The notes beneath the pieces were generated by a model that worked only from the letters and a program-made list of their open reading frames with translations, ran no database searches and had not been told where the DNA came from. This document shows, one piece after another, positions 35,701 to 48,142 of a stretch of 64,000 bases of DNA. The position numbers were made by a program, and so were the translations under genes. Origin of the DNA: Furcasterigmium furcatum (taxonomy: Eukaryota > Ascomycota > Sordariomycetes > Glomerellales > Plectosphaerellaceae). Each line of letters begins with the position of its first letter. Position 1 is the first letter of the stretch. The stretch covers positions 1,368,934 through 1,432,933 of the forward strand of contig BCIA01000001.1 of assembly GCA_001599815.1 (NCBI GenBank), read 5' to 3'.

Positions 35701-38700
35701 AGGCATCGGTTTGTCGTCCATCTCACTGCGGACAGCGCCCCCGTGCCTCCGTTTCGTCGCTGGATCTTCCCCTCAACACATCCCACGACTCCAGCACGCC
35801 TCGGGCTCTCTCAACTTCCATGATGAGACGTACGTATGTACTTGCAATGCATGTTTGTGTGTACGACGCACCAGCATTTGTTCCGCAGAGAGCATGCAGC
35901 GGCATCAGAAGCACTCGTTCTTGGCACCCTCCGTTCCTGATCGTTCGCCCCCCGGCCCTACCTAATTACGCGCAGCTCGCCAACCGCCCGCCCCCCGGAG
36001 ACCGATAGACTTGCGGGTATCAACAGGGTATCATGTGCTTGGCGTTTACCACCACGCCCAGGCCCACGACCTGAGCTTGGCCCATGCACGTCGCTGGTTT
36101 AGGAACCGCTAGACAGATTCAGTTCAGTAGATCACCAGTCTTGTGTTCCTCGCGCTGACACCCTCTCCCCCATCAGACAGAAGGCTCTGCAGCCAGATGA
36201 CAGGCCATCCTGCTCGAAGCCTTGCTTGTCGGCTTTGCGGCATCACCGAGTTCAGGGTGAGGCCGAGCAAGCTCGTCTCGACTCCCCCTTGACCAGGCGC
36301 TGGACGGGTTGACGAGCTCTGTCGCAGGGGCTCATCGGTGCAAGGACAGGTCCACGATACATTGTACATCCTCAACGGTCTCGGCCCTATCCTGGTTATT
36401 TGCACGCGCCAATGCGAACAACAGATCGATGACCAGATCGCCCGACGACCACCAGCGGCTCCGTCCGTTGTGGCTAACTATGGACGTACCCACGACTGGC
36501 TGGCTCCATGCCATTTCAACGGGGCCTCGCCCACATGCTGCCCAGTGTCCACAGTCTCGAAAAAAGCCCGGCATCCGATTTTAGACTTGTGCTGTAAGAA
36601 CATTGTCATCAGGTCAGCGCAAGCTCTTGCCAGGTGAAACTGCTGACTTGGTATGCCGCTGCAGAACACCCCGACCCATGAATCTTCGGGGATTTACGCT
36701 GTAGACAACCTGGCATCGGCCGCTAGCTGAGCATCACCAGGCTGGGCGACCCCTCATCACAACAGGACGTCTTCGCACAATTTCCTGGCGCATTGTGATT
36801 ACGGGGAGATACAACTAATGCCTCGCCTCCCTGCACACCCCACGAAATGCCAGCGAAAGAGCTGATTCGGCGTGTCCCCGATGGATGCTGTCTGTCATCC
36901 ACGTCCATCGTTGCTGGAAAAGAGACCCCGGCACGCCTCGCACTCGAAGGAGGCAAGTGCAAAATATCCAGGGTCTTCCTGGTGCACATCCTCCACAACT
37001 TTGTCCGACTGGCGTGATTGCAATAAATCGACTGCATGCCCACTGGCCATGGGATGCCCAGGGCGTGGGCATATGCGGTTTTCCACACTCGGCCAAAACT
37101 TGCATGGCATGCGATGGCTACACGCCCAGCGGCAAAGCCAGCGAGCACAACCAGCAGTCCGACAATCATGAATATCCAACGTTCCACAGTTCTGCTGACA
37201 TGTGTGTCCATCTCGAGGTAGGGGTCTTGAGGTCTTAGGTTACGGACTCGACTCGGTGTTAAGATCGACGTGTGTGCCGAACCTTACGACATGGCAAATC
37301 CGCTCGACCAGCCTGGATTCGCCGTAAGGTGCCAAAGAAGCCGTCGAGGCATAGCAGCCTTCAACAGTATTCTCTCTGCCTGAACGATGCCAACAAACGC
37401 TGAGTTGTCACTCACAGCCGAAGATCGGAAGCACGGACGAACCTCGCCGGCGACTCCAGCGATTGGATCATGTCCATCTCAGTTTGGACGTCTCGTGCCG
37501 ACTGTCAAACCATCAACAACAGCCGAGGAGGAACGTGCACCACAAATTATGGCCAGACCTCTGCTGGCCAGGTGGAGGAAGCATGCACTCCTCGCAGCTC
37601 CCGGAGTGACGACAACTCTCAACCGAACGCAACAGCTGCGAACAAGACCACACCCCAGAGACAAGCTTATCCAAAATTATCGCATTCTACCGGAATTGGG
37701 CATGCGCCATGCTGAGCAAACTCTCCAACCCCTCGAAGACGACCCTGTGCCCCTCTCGTATCGTTCTGGGCGAGACCCCAAGCCTTCGTCTCCTCACTCG
37801 GAGTTTGTGCAGCTCCAGTCCATCCACTACGTCGTCATCGACAGGGCTCGCATGAGACGTGCATATTTTCCCTCTGTCTCATCGCACTGCATTTGGCGAG
37901 TTGTTCGTTGTTAGCCCGACGTGTGCCAGTCATGTTGCATCAGATTACCTACATGACCAACACCCCCCTTGACGCAAGCTGCAGGGCGTTTCCCGCCTGA
38001 ACGCTCACTTGCGAAGGGAGCATCGAGGTGGGCACTCAGAAGGATGAAGCGGGAAGCAGGGGACGGGGACGCAGGAAAGCCATCCCCGGCGTGGCCGATC
38101 TCCTGTGCTCCATCAAAACGTGCCCAAGGGCCGCCGACATTACCCTTTGGGCAGTTGAGGTCATCGCGCGCTTCGACTAGGGCCGCCCGGAGCATGCCCC
38201 TCCTCCTCCGCTGCATGGAACAAGACGCAAGACTCCATGACACGGATCTGGCCGCGTACCGCCAGGTCGTTGGAATAAGACCCGTTTTCTCCAGCCTAGC
38301 ACGGTCCGGCAGCCAAGTGAGTGAAGGAATTCGGAAAGAATACTCCTGGCGGTGCCTCACGGTATCGAATTTTCTGGAACGACCCTTGCTCAATGTGAGG
38401 TGGCAGCGGCTCGACCTCGGCGGGCCACTCGCAGGCGGACCACCTCAGTCTGGATTCCCTTCACCCTCACCCTTGTACGCTACGTGGCATTTCGTGACCA
38501 GCTCAGCTCTAGGAACAGTAAACACCTCCACCGGGATCTTCGCGATGCCACCGAACACCGAAACGGATAGCCATCATGCAGCCAGAGTTGGCCGCTGGGC
38601 TGCGTTTGTCCCCACGTATTTGTCCTGGAGGAGAAGATACGGATGGACAGAACCGGCTGGCAAAGAACGGACAGCCCGGCCCTTGCCAAGAACTCCAAGA

Positions 38701-41381
38701 AACGATTGGGATCGACCTCATACAGAAGTGTCAGCTGACCCTCAGATTCCTCCACGAGCAGTCGCCGTGGCGGGATGCGACGCCGATTGACGGACGGGGT
38801 CCCTCGCTCCGTGGAGGAGGAACATTCAAGGACGTTGCCCGCTGAGCTGCCATGGCCCCAGCTCACAGCTGGCCCTCCCGGTCCCTGGCAGGTCTCTTGT
38901 GCCATCCTTGATCGGCCACAGGCGACGTGGTGGTGAGACGTCACCTCCAGCTCGCCACCGACAGCCCGGCTAGACAATACCTCCTGGCCTTCCCGCATGA
39001 CCAACAGCGTCAGCAGATCGTCAGATACTTCCCTCACTCATCCGATACTTCTGCGCCCATGACGACGAAGTAGCCGCCTCATTCGTCGTAAGCCCTGAGC
39101 CATATTCACGGGAATGGGTTCGGATCAGATTTCCCGTGCTGGCTCTGCCTCCCAACTCGGCCATCTGCATGAGCGATGGTGAGCCTGCTTGTGTCCGGGC
39201 TCATCGGCCGAGTCGTCACGATTCCAGGGTGCAAGCTCGCAACCACCACTGTTCCATCCGCGGCTCTGATAGGTGATGTAGCCAGGTGTGACGACTTTGT
39301 TGCGAATTGTTGCTGATTGTGTCCACCCCAGAAAGATCCCAAGGCCTGTGCCAGCCGTCACCGCCCTCCTCGACCAGGTTGCAATGCAAGAGAACGCAGG
39401 GATCGCGGTCTATCCTCAATCGTCAACTGTTGGTCCATGGGCCTCGAAACTCTCATTCTGTCGATGCTGGCTCAACGTCCGATGAAGCCATACCCTCGCA
39501 TGTGTGAGGGTGCTTGAAAGGCTGGATTGGTGACTGTGACGCTGACCGTGATGGTGGCCCTCTCTGATCGGCAAGGTCGTTCGCAACCCTCGCTAGTCGT
39601 CAAGTGACAAACGCCTGGTCGGCTCAAGTACCCCCTTCGACCCGAGGGCCTAGGTGTGCGATTGGAAAGGATGCCTCAAAGTGTTGTAGGGACCATGGTC
39701 GTCGTTGGCATCAATTTCGCGCTGGCTCTGACCGGCGTTATCGGTACCAAGTCGGACCTCCAGGAACAGAGATGCCCGGAAACTGCCAGCAACGAGGGAT
39801 ATGGGGCAGTAGATATGGGGGAATGAATGAAAGACCTGGCTTGGGGCTTAGATGACATTGTGGGAAGTTAATCTGACCGAAGCTTGATTGCTGCTCTACC
39901 TACCGCTGCCGCAGTTGGAAGCGACGGCTGATCGAGCTCCGGCTGCCGAGGGAAAGAAAGGGAGGTGGCTTGCCGCTGATTTCTGCAAGTTGATGAGCGA
40001 GCACCCAAAGACTTGTATGGCATCCCCTTGCAACACACCTGCCGAGGCTCAGTGTGAACTGTGTTGAGGATTTCGAACCGATAGAAGCCGGGTCTGCATG
40101 GCGATGGTCACTTCAGCAGCTCGCAGCCGCGGGCGCCTCCGCCCGGCTTCTGATAGACGCCGATCAGCGTCTGAGTTCACGATGGCGATGGCCGCGTCGA
40201 TGCCTGGACCGCGTGAGAAGTAGGGCTGGTCGCCCCGGTTGCCAGTGTTCCCTGGCCAAGGAGAGTGAGCGATATACCGGGCTGAGAGCACATGACCACA
40301 GGATGACAGACCGGTGAGCGGGACCTGCATAAGGGTGCGGCGAGGGCCTTACCGGTCAAGCAGTACGAGCACGCATTCGTCCGTCACGGTGCATTAGGCT
40401 CTGAGCGGCTGACCACGGCCTGGATGGAGTTGTACGGTGCCGTCGTCTATAATATGGCCTGCTTCCCCCCCGGGTCGCGCCCTGGTGGTCTGTCTGCCCC
40501 AGAGACTGCGCATCATCGTGCGGATTCAACCCCTCACCGAGGCCGAGGGCCTGTCCATTTCGGATGACTGCCGAGACCGACCTGCCGATGCCGACGACGA
40601 CACAACACATGCACCGAGCCACAGAAGAAAGGATACTCGGCCATGAACAGTCAGATCTGACATGATGGAAGCATGATACGAAGACCCTCGGCCGATGGAC
40701 CATGGCGACAGTCCAGACATGGAGCAAGGCTTCGAGAAGACAGGGGATGTTCCTCCCAATCGTTGGGTAGTAGAAAGAGGGGCCTCCATGAGGTCTAGGA
40801 AGACCACGAAGACTTGCGAGGGAGGTTCCGGTGGCACAGAGAGGGACCTCGGACCAGTTGCCCGCCCCCATGTGGCCTCGCGACCTCCTTTTCACGTCGT
40901 ATGCAGCAACGACAACGACGTATGGACTTCGATACCATGCCCGCAATCACCAATAAAGGTTCTGGAATGACAGGAGATAGTACTTCCGAGATGGTGAAGT
41001 ACGGCCATGATCGGTTTGATCAGTTGGTTGCCGGCCCCCGCGACGTCGGCCATTGATGAGGCTCGTAGGAAGACAGCAGTCCCGGAAAGGCCTGCATCGA
41101 CATAATGTAGGTAGGTAGATTGATGAATCATGCGATGGGTTCTTGGTGTGGTTTACAACAACCTTGATATTTTTATTCCCCGCCTGGATCCTTGCAACAA
41201 CTGCTCGGCGTGTCATTCTGGTAGTCTAGCAACGGCTATCTGGACCGGATGGCTTCTCGCTCAGGGGTCGATCTCACAGATCCATGCTCCTCCTCGGCAC
41301 CAGAAATCTTTTGCTTTTATTAATAGTCAACTTGAAAACTCCAACGTCATTCCCCCATCCATCGGCGTCTCAACCATAGCA
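32726..41381. other. Gene-empty stretch of about 8.7 kb
   Basis: No recognisable protein on either strand. Long open frames (33825-34610 minus, 261 aa; 38044-38790 plus from its first ATG, about 248 aa; 38480-39037 minus) have no motif I know and overlap antisense open frames, as expected in DNA with few stop codons. TAGGTAGG-type motifs occur near 35145, 35585, 39895 and 41107. Distal promoter or non-coding transcript functions cannot be excluded. Confidence 0.5.
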
Positions 41382-42989
41382 CTACCGCAGTACGCCTTGG
41401 TAGCCTCCTGTTTCCCATTGTATCTGCCGGACTGAGACTGGGTCAGCTACTGCGATCTTGAGGCCCAGGGATGCAATGGCATCCCCGTGAGATCCGATGC
41501 TTTGACTGCCCAAGATCTCTGGCCGCTCGACCCTCAAGGGCAAGTCAGCATTCCTCGCGGCGACGGCTTCCCAGGCCCTCACCATCTGTACGGGGAACTC
41601 CAGGCGCCATGTGGCACGCCAGAGGAGGGTAGCAGCCCCGTCCCGCGCACGGTATCGGAAGAGGCTGGCCAGGTTTTTGTCTCCGATCCAGAGCTCCATC
41701 GTGTCGAGGTTTGGCATTCTTTCCGCGGCTTGGGCTGCCGCGCAGATGAGTATGCGTGCTCTCTCCGGGCCGGATTGAGGCCGGAGCCATTCCGAGGTCA
41801 GAGACAAGAACCGAAGCTTGCTCCATTCCAACCCTGGTTCGAGGGCACCAAAGAAGCACATTGCGTCGACCGCGAAGGCGACCGCCACGCTCTCGAAGTA
41901 GCGAGTCGTCTTTGCGAGTGACACGCTCCGGTGATGGCGGAGCCTTCGGTGCCGGCCGCCGATGTCATTGACTTGCATGGAGAAAGGGGTATGGGGCTCC
42001 TGAAGAAAGTCCTCGAATATCGTCAACTCTTTCATGCATGGCGACATGTCCTGTGCTTCTGGGAGACTGAAAGACGTGCCTGGGCCGGGTTACTCACTCG
42101 CGCTCATCAACGTAAAGAAGGGGGCTGGGTCATTCTTACCTTGCTCGAGTTCCGGCGAAATCTCGCGATAGACCGAATAAGTCTCGTAAGACCAGGGTTC
42201 GTAGTTTAGAGACTCCAGCGCCGGCAGGGCTCGGAGGATATGGCTGAGGGCGGAAGGGAACAAGTTTCGGCGAGTCTGGCGTCGGATGACGAGGCGCTTC
42301 ACGACGCCTACACTGGGAAGATGTACAAAAGTGTCGAACGTGAGTGGACATCCAAAGACTCTGAATCGAGCGAGGACCGTGAAGAGGTCCATGTGCAACG
42401 CAGGCGGAAGAGGCTGTCCACCGATCCTATGCCTGGGTAGAAGCTGGCTGGAACCGCAAGCGCCGAGCGCATCAGGCCGGGAACCGAAGCAGAAGTGGGG
42501 GAAGAAGTGCTGCGAATCGCTGGGAGAGTGAATGCTGAGCTCCAGGGTCAGGCCGCCGCACTCCTTTTCGTCCCAGTGCCCGAGGGCATGCAGCAGTCTC
42601 TGGATAGAACGTCGGAAGAACCATCCGGGCATTGACGCATCCTCTTTCAGTCGACTGCTTATCCTGATGCCGCATGACAAGCAGTCATACGGCTCGAGCT
42701 CGAACCGGAGCCATATGTGCTTAACCAGATGTCTGCGACCTTGTGTAAACACCCCGAGCTTGTGGACACCGGACTGGTGCAGGACGAGGGTTTTGAAGGC
42801 GACTAGCTCAAAAAAGGCCTGCCACTCGTGGCAGACGGCAGCATAGGGAGAGATGCGTGAAGTCGAGTCAGCCTCATGCGATGCCACGAAAACCCCCAGG
42901 ATCATGTTCCGCAGCTCCGGGGGGAGGTGATGCCAAGTCGTCTTTTGTCGAGCTCGGCGATGCTGTAGCCGCGTGCGTGGGCCCGACAT
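41382..42989 (-). CDS. F-box-like protein with DUF6546-type C-terminus, 2 exons, 508 aa
   Basis: Exon 1 is 42989-42140, exon 2 is 42058-41382. The junction that keeps frame uses donor CAAG|GTAAG and acceptor CTCCCAG|AA (81-nt intron), giving SPELEQ|EAQDMSPCMK. A second donor (GTGAGT) lies inside the intron but would leave only 39 nt. Residues about 19-50 (WHHLPPELRNMILGVFVAS...) look like an F-box, and the remainder is the solenoid-like region seen in a large lineage-expanded ascomycete family. The ending SIGSHGDAIASLGLKIAVADPVSVRQIQWE matches the DUF6546 style. F-box proteins link substrates to SCF ubiquitin ligases; substrate unknown. Such genes are often species-specific in copy number. 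Confidence 0.8.
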
Positions 42990-43300
42990 GATGTTGATGT
43001 GATGGGGAAAACGGCCTGTGTGAGAAATGAAGACTGAAAAGGGAGGAGGGGGATGGGTGATAGTGGTGGTGGTTAAGGAGTAACGGGTTTCAGAGCGTGA
43101 CTTTGACGAGTTGCGCGGGACGGATTCTGGGGCCCTTCATTCTTAAATAGTGTGTCGGGGAAAAACCACCCATCAAACTTTTTAACTTTGGAATCATATG
43201 TTCAGTGTAATACTTGAGGCGGCGGTGGCGTGTCAGCCAAACGAGTGTATCTTGCTACCTACTACGAAGCCTGTCGAGCGCCACCCACGACTCCTCCGAT

Positions 43301-44234
43301 CAGTGCTTAGCGAGGTGCTTCAGCAGATTGTCGCGCCTCGTGAACGACGACGGGCATTTCTTGCATTGGAACTCGTCTCGCTCCTCTGAAGCCTGGTGCG
43401 TCTTGAGGTGCTTCCTCATGTCCGGCTTCTCGGCTGTTCGGAGAGGGCATTTGCTACAGATGTACGGGCGGATGTGTGTTTTGAGGTGCTTCCTGGTAGA
43501 TAGATGTGAGAGTCAGTACTGGCCTGATCCTCCGGAGTCGGCAAATGCTTGCTCGCTCACCTTGCCATGGACGGACTTGGGGAGGAATGGTGGCAGCGAC
43601 GGCGCCCGTCTAGATTCCAAGTGCATCTGAGGTTTCCTCCTCTGTCCTCACGGGTATACTGTTGCCAAGGCGGCATGTCATATTCACCAAATCCTTCTTC
43701 ATTGATCGTGGGAGTCTGAGTTGTGGCGGGTCCGGCTGGCGGTGGTGGTAAAGGGGCATCTCCAAAAGAATGTGTGTCCATGTCACTCGGCTCATTCCCA
43801 ACTAACCCCGGGTCGTAAGCTGTCGCGTTTTCCATGTTGGCTTCGTTGTCTCTCTGGATTTGGCCACTCTAGAGAGAAAGATCGAAAGAAACATCTTGGC
43901 CGTGGGGCACGTCGTGGCTGTATCCTGGGTTCGTCGAGAGAGGGAGAGACGATGGAGGCACCAAGGCGGCTTCAGGGAAACCCGAGGTCTGATAGTCGAA
44001 CCCAGGTTCCGCGTCGACACTTCCTACCCACTGCGCCGAAGCCATGTCACTGGCATACGGGAAGTTGGGGCCGAAAGATGCCTGCTGCATCTCCTCCGTC
44101 TGAAATTCGAATGAGTCGTCGAAAGGAATGTTGGTGTTGGTCAAGTCCTCCTCGTATGGATCTGTTGTGGTAGAATCCTGGGTCAGCGCTGTCTGTGCCG
44201 GGATTGCGGTCGGCGCCCAACTCACATTCATCAT
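43301..44234 (-). CDS. C2H2 zinc-finger protein, probably 3 exons
   Basis: The 3' part is firm: an exon ending at 43561 splices (GT-AG, 69 nt) to 43492-43301, reading KHLKTH, then ICSKC...RKHLKTH and FQCKKCPSSFTRRDNLLKHLAKH before TGA. That gives two clear C2H2 fingers plus an upstream atypical one (C-x8-C, then KHLKTH). The 5' part starts at the tandem ATGs 44234/44231 and encodes an acidic, Pro/Gln/Ser-rich segment without domains (TTTDPYEEDLTNTNIPFDDSFEF...), like an activation region. The link between them (about 43925-43840) needs an intron; a 57-nt phase-0 GT-AG intron from GTGCCCC to AAATCCAG fits, but shorter alternatives also keep frame. An in-frame ATG at 44265, spliced from GTGAGT, is another possible start. 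Likely a transcription factor; target unknown. Confidence 0.72.
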
Positions 44235-44817
44235 CCTGAAAGTTGTTCATGGCTGGCCAGGACATGTATGTCCCGCCCGGTAGGGGGTTCTTCTTGCGTG
44301 GCAGTAGAGAATGAATGTTTCGGGTCGTTGTCAAACTACCAGAAAAGCGGTTGGTTCATGTGGGAGGCCGCCCCGGAAAGGGGCCCCCTATTTATCCTTC
44401 GACGCTCTGCTGCGATCTCGTCTTCTTGATGTCTGAAAGCGCATCATAGTAGTGAGGAGAATTCGATCAATCAAATGCCCGCTTCTGGCCCTGCAGGGCA
44501 TCTGGACCAATGCTGTCCATCGGCGTCGAACATGGCCTCAGCTCGCTGCGGGAGGTCCACGACTTGATGCCGGAGGCCAACCAAGGCGGCATCAGCAGGC
44601 AGCTTATTGGCCTTTTCGACGAGTCCCATGAAATACGCACGACATGCCAGGACCATTGCATACATTCCGTCGCCGAGGACATTGGGGTCGGAGACCGAGG
44701 CGGTCCTTCGTCCTGTAAAGGTTCTCTTCTGAATGATTGAACAGGGTATCGGATCTTAATCTACATGGTAGTACATCTGGTCTCTCTATATGATACACAC
44801 ACACTTACACATCTCGC

Positions 44818-47800
44818 TCATGTCTCTCCCACGACATCCTCACACCTCTGGCACAGCTGCTCCTCTGCAGGAGCGAGGTATCGCCAGCACCGTGGGCACT
44901 TGTGATCCTTGGGCGACATCACCGTGGCCAACCCCTTGTCGCCTCCTTCCACCTCGAACTCCTGGGTGTACACCCATTCTGCCCCCTCGGTAGATGGTGC
45001 CTCTGGCGAAACCTTGACACTGGACACGACGAAGATGCTGTCGAGCTCGGAGGCATACCGTTGCAAAGCCTCCTGCAAACGCGGGCTGGATGTGGATATC
45101 ACAACGTCGGACTGCAGCGAGGAGCCCACGATCTTGGCCAGGCGGGCTTGCTCGAGAGCTGCCTTGACGGCGGACTGGGCGGACATGAGGACGGGGACAT
45201 CCTTGCGCAGGGTTGACGCGTCGTGTGTGAGGAGAGAAGCCTCGAATAGCGGGGAGTCGTAGAGAGCTTGAAGAGGATGAGGCAGGCTCCTGGGCAGGCA
45301 TCGTCAGTATCAACACTTGATAGGGAAGAAATGGAGGCAACGGCTTACTTGTCGGCCTTCATCCACTCGGGGCGGTGCTGCCATATTTCTTCTACCATCA
45401 ACGGCGTCATGGGCGCCAGCATCCGCAGGAGTCCGTGGAAGATGGGCTCCAACACGCCACCACCGTCACCACAGTACAGGCGGTCCTTCGACGCCTCGAG
45501 ATAGAACGCGGACAGATCGTTGGCGACCCACCGGTTGAGCGCATTGACAGCTTTGTTGAACTCATGGTCGTCAAAGGCGGTGCGGACCTCCTTCATGGCG
45601 TCCTGGAGCTGCACCAGGGCCATACTGTCGACGGCCGTCGCAGGCGCCGTACGGGCTGATTCGTGCATGGAGCCGAGCAGCATGCGAAGAATGGTGCGGT
45701 AGCGGCTCAGGCCCCTCTGGACGACCTGGAGCACGGTAGCTCCGATGGCGACATCCTTGGTATACTCGCAGCTGGCTACCCAGAGACGAAGGGCATCAGG
45801 CCCGAAAGCGTCGAAGATAGGACCCGAGCCAAGTTTCTTCTCCTTGCCACGGAGCTTCATTGGTGGAAGCAGGGTGCCGTCCATGACCTGGGCCGGGGAG
45901 ATGATGTTTCCCAGGGACTTGGACATTTTCTTGCCTTTTTGGTCCATCGTGAAGCCGTGGGTGATCAGAGTCTTGAACGGAGACAGAGGAGCGCCCGAGG
46001 CACCCTTGGCCCGCTGAGAGGCAATGTACGTCAGGAGGCTCGACTGGAACCAGCCGCGATGCTGGTCCGAGCCCTCGAGGTACACATCGGCTTGGCCATC
46101 AGCCAGCGTCCAGCTGCTGCCACTGTCGAACCACACGTCCATCGTGTCCGTGCCACGGCGGTACTGTCCCTTGAGGGAAGGAAGAATCCATGCCGGGTCG
46201 TCGGAGGGATCCGAGAACCACGCATCGATGCCTCGCTCGCGAATGACAGAGATGATGTGGTCTATAGACTCGTCCGTCACGACGGCATTGCCGTCCGCAT
46301 CGTAGAGAGCCGGGATGGGAACACCCCAGGCGCGTTGCCGAGAGATGCACCACTCACTTCTTCCCACGACAAAGTTCTCGAGTCTCTTGCGGCCTGACTC
46401 GGGCACGAACTTTACGGATTTCAGGGCTTCCAGAGCCATGTCCTTGATGCTGTCGACGTCGGCGAACCACTGCGCAGTCGCTCGGATGACGACGGGCTGC
46501 TTCGTCCGCCAGTCATAGGGGTACTTGTGCTTGTACTTCTCGACATGGAGGACGTCAGCATGCTCATCGAGGATCGCCAGGACCGCCTTGCTGCCGCCCT
46601 TGAGAATAGAGGATGACATCAACCTCTCAGGCTCGTCCGGGAAGGCATCTTTTGTGAAGTGTCCCTCGTCGTCGATGGGAGCGGCGGCGTCAATTCCCAG
46701 ATCCTTGCAGGCGATGTAGTCGTCGTGGCCGTGGCCGGGAGCGCAGTGCACGAGACCGGAGCCTGAATCAGCCGACACAAAGTCTGCATGGATGATGGGC
46801 TGGAGCTGGGAGGTCTTCCCGCGCAGCTTGTTGGTGTACTGGAGCTGCTTCAGCTCGGATCCCTTGACGGTCCAGAGGGTCTTGTGTTCGGTGTCAGGGA
46901 ACACCGAGTCCAGGATCTCCTTGCGACTTGAAGCCACAATATACGCATCAGCACCGACGCCGATGATGTCGTAGTCCAGCTCGTCATGGATGGCGATCGC
47001 CCTATTTGCGGGCAGTGTCCATGGCGTGGTCGTCCAGATGATGGCGTAGAGGTTGCCTCCATCAAAGCCCCTCAACTCCCGGATCTCGTTGAGAATGGAC
47101 GCCTCGGCAATGGGGAACCGGATATATGCCGTCGTGGACACATGGTTTTCGTTGTACTCCAGCTCAGCTTCCGCCAGGGCCGTCCTCGACGAAGGTGACC
47201 AGTATACAGGCTTGTGTTTGCGGTAGATTAGGCCATTGCGCACCATCTGCTGGAACAGACGAAGCTGCCTGATCTCAAACTCGGGGTCCATAGTCGTCCA
47301 CCGCGCATCCCAGTCAGCCATGACGCCGAAGGAGCGGAAGCCTTCCATCTGTTCGAGAACGGTCTTGGAAGCGAGATCACGAGCTGATTTGCGGATCTCG
47401 GCAGGGCTCATGTCTTTGCCGTTGGAGGACCCGAGGGCCTTCAATTCAATCGGCAGTCCATGGCAGTCCCAGCCAGGTCGGTATTGCACCTTGCGCCCCC
47501 GCTGCAGCTTGACCCGGAGAATCATGTCCTTCAGGACCTTGTTCAGGCCATGTCCGACGTGGAGGCCGCCGTTCGCGTATGGAGGGCCGTCATGCAGGGT
47601 GAAGGGTTCGCCAGATCTGTTGCTTGCCTGCCACTTGTACAGATCGTCTGTGCATCGTCGCAAGTATTCTGCCCGGAACTGAGGAAGAGGTCGAAGACTG
47701 GGAGCAGCGAGAGCATCGGTTAGTCGAGGTGTAGCTTGGACTGAGGGGTAGATTCTGGGGTGCGGGGCGGTTCTCACGGAAGACTGGACTTTGGCAACCT

Positions 47801-47827
47801 CAGTGTCGATGCCCAGGAATTCGACAT
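44818..47827 (-). CDS. ISM1: Mitochondrial isoleucyl-tRNA synthetase, 3 exons, 956 aa
   Basis: Exons: 47827-47778, 47697-45349, 45289-44818; both introns GT-AG and frame-keeping (2871 nt). The first intron (80 nt) has an ACTAACC branch site. The start MSNSWASTLRLPKSSL is the first ATG in frame and is rich in Ser/Arg/Leu without acids, a fair mitochondrial targeting peptide. Class I signatures: HVGH (HIGH motif, about 63-66) after DGPPYANGGL, the tRNA synthetase block PGWDCHGLPIE, and KMSKS (about 606-610). The C-terminus ends in a zinc-ribbon CPRCW...CQRC, found in bacterial-type IleRS, supporting the organellar rather than cytosolic enzyme. It charges mitochondrial tRNA-Ile in the matrix. 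The final exon carries the zinc-ribbon. Confidence 0.94.
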
Positions 47828-48142
47828 GATCGCCTCTGGAGCATAGATGCCAATGAGCCAGCTCCAATGGGCGGCTCCGATGTGTCGTAGAATGGTGCAA
47901 AAGCGAGGATGTCGTCGGATAAATTTTTAGTGGAGACGCGACAGCTTGCCGAACGTCGCGTCGAATGACAGCGGCCAACCTAAGCCTGACTCGGGTCAGA
48001 GCTCCAGGCACCTAGCTCGAAACACCGCGGGGCACTTTCCGTCATCGTCGACCCCCCGTGAATCGCCCTCCAACTTGCACAACTTGGACGCAGAAGGGCC
48101 AGTCAACCATAGCCTCCGCATCCCCCATTCCCGGTCGCCGGC
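47828..48142. promoter_or_regulatory. Bidirectional promoter between mitochondrial IleRS and the nuclear protein gene
   Basis: Only 315 bp separate the two start codons. An AT-rich spot (TAAATTTTTAG near 47920) lies near the middle. The leftward transcript would have a leader under about 250 nt. I recognise no specific factor site. Confidence 0.45.

Noticed and set aside
38044..38790. About 248-aa open frame on the plus strand, with open antisense frames
   Set aside because: The longer form starts at a TTG, not an ATG; protein is unlike any family I know and antisense frames are similarly open.
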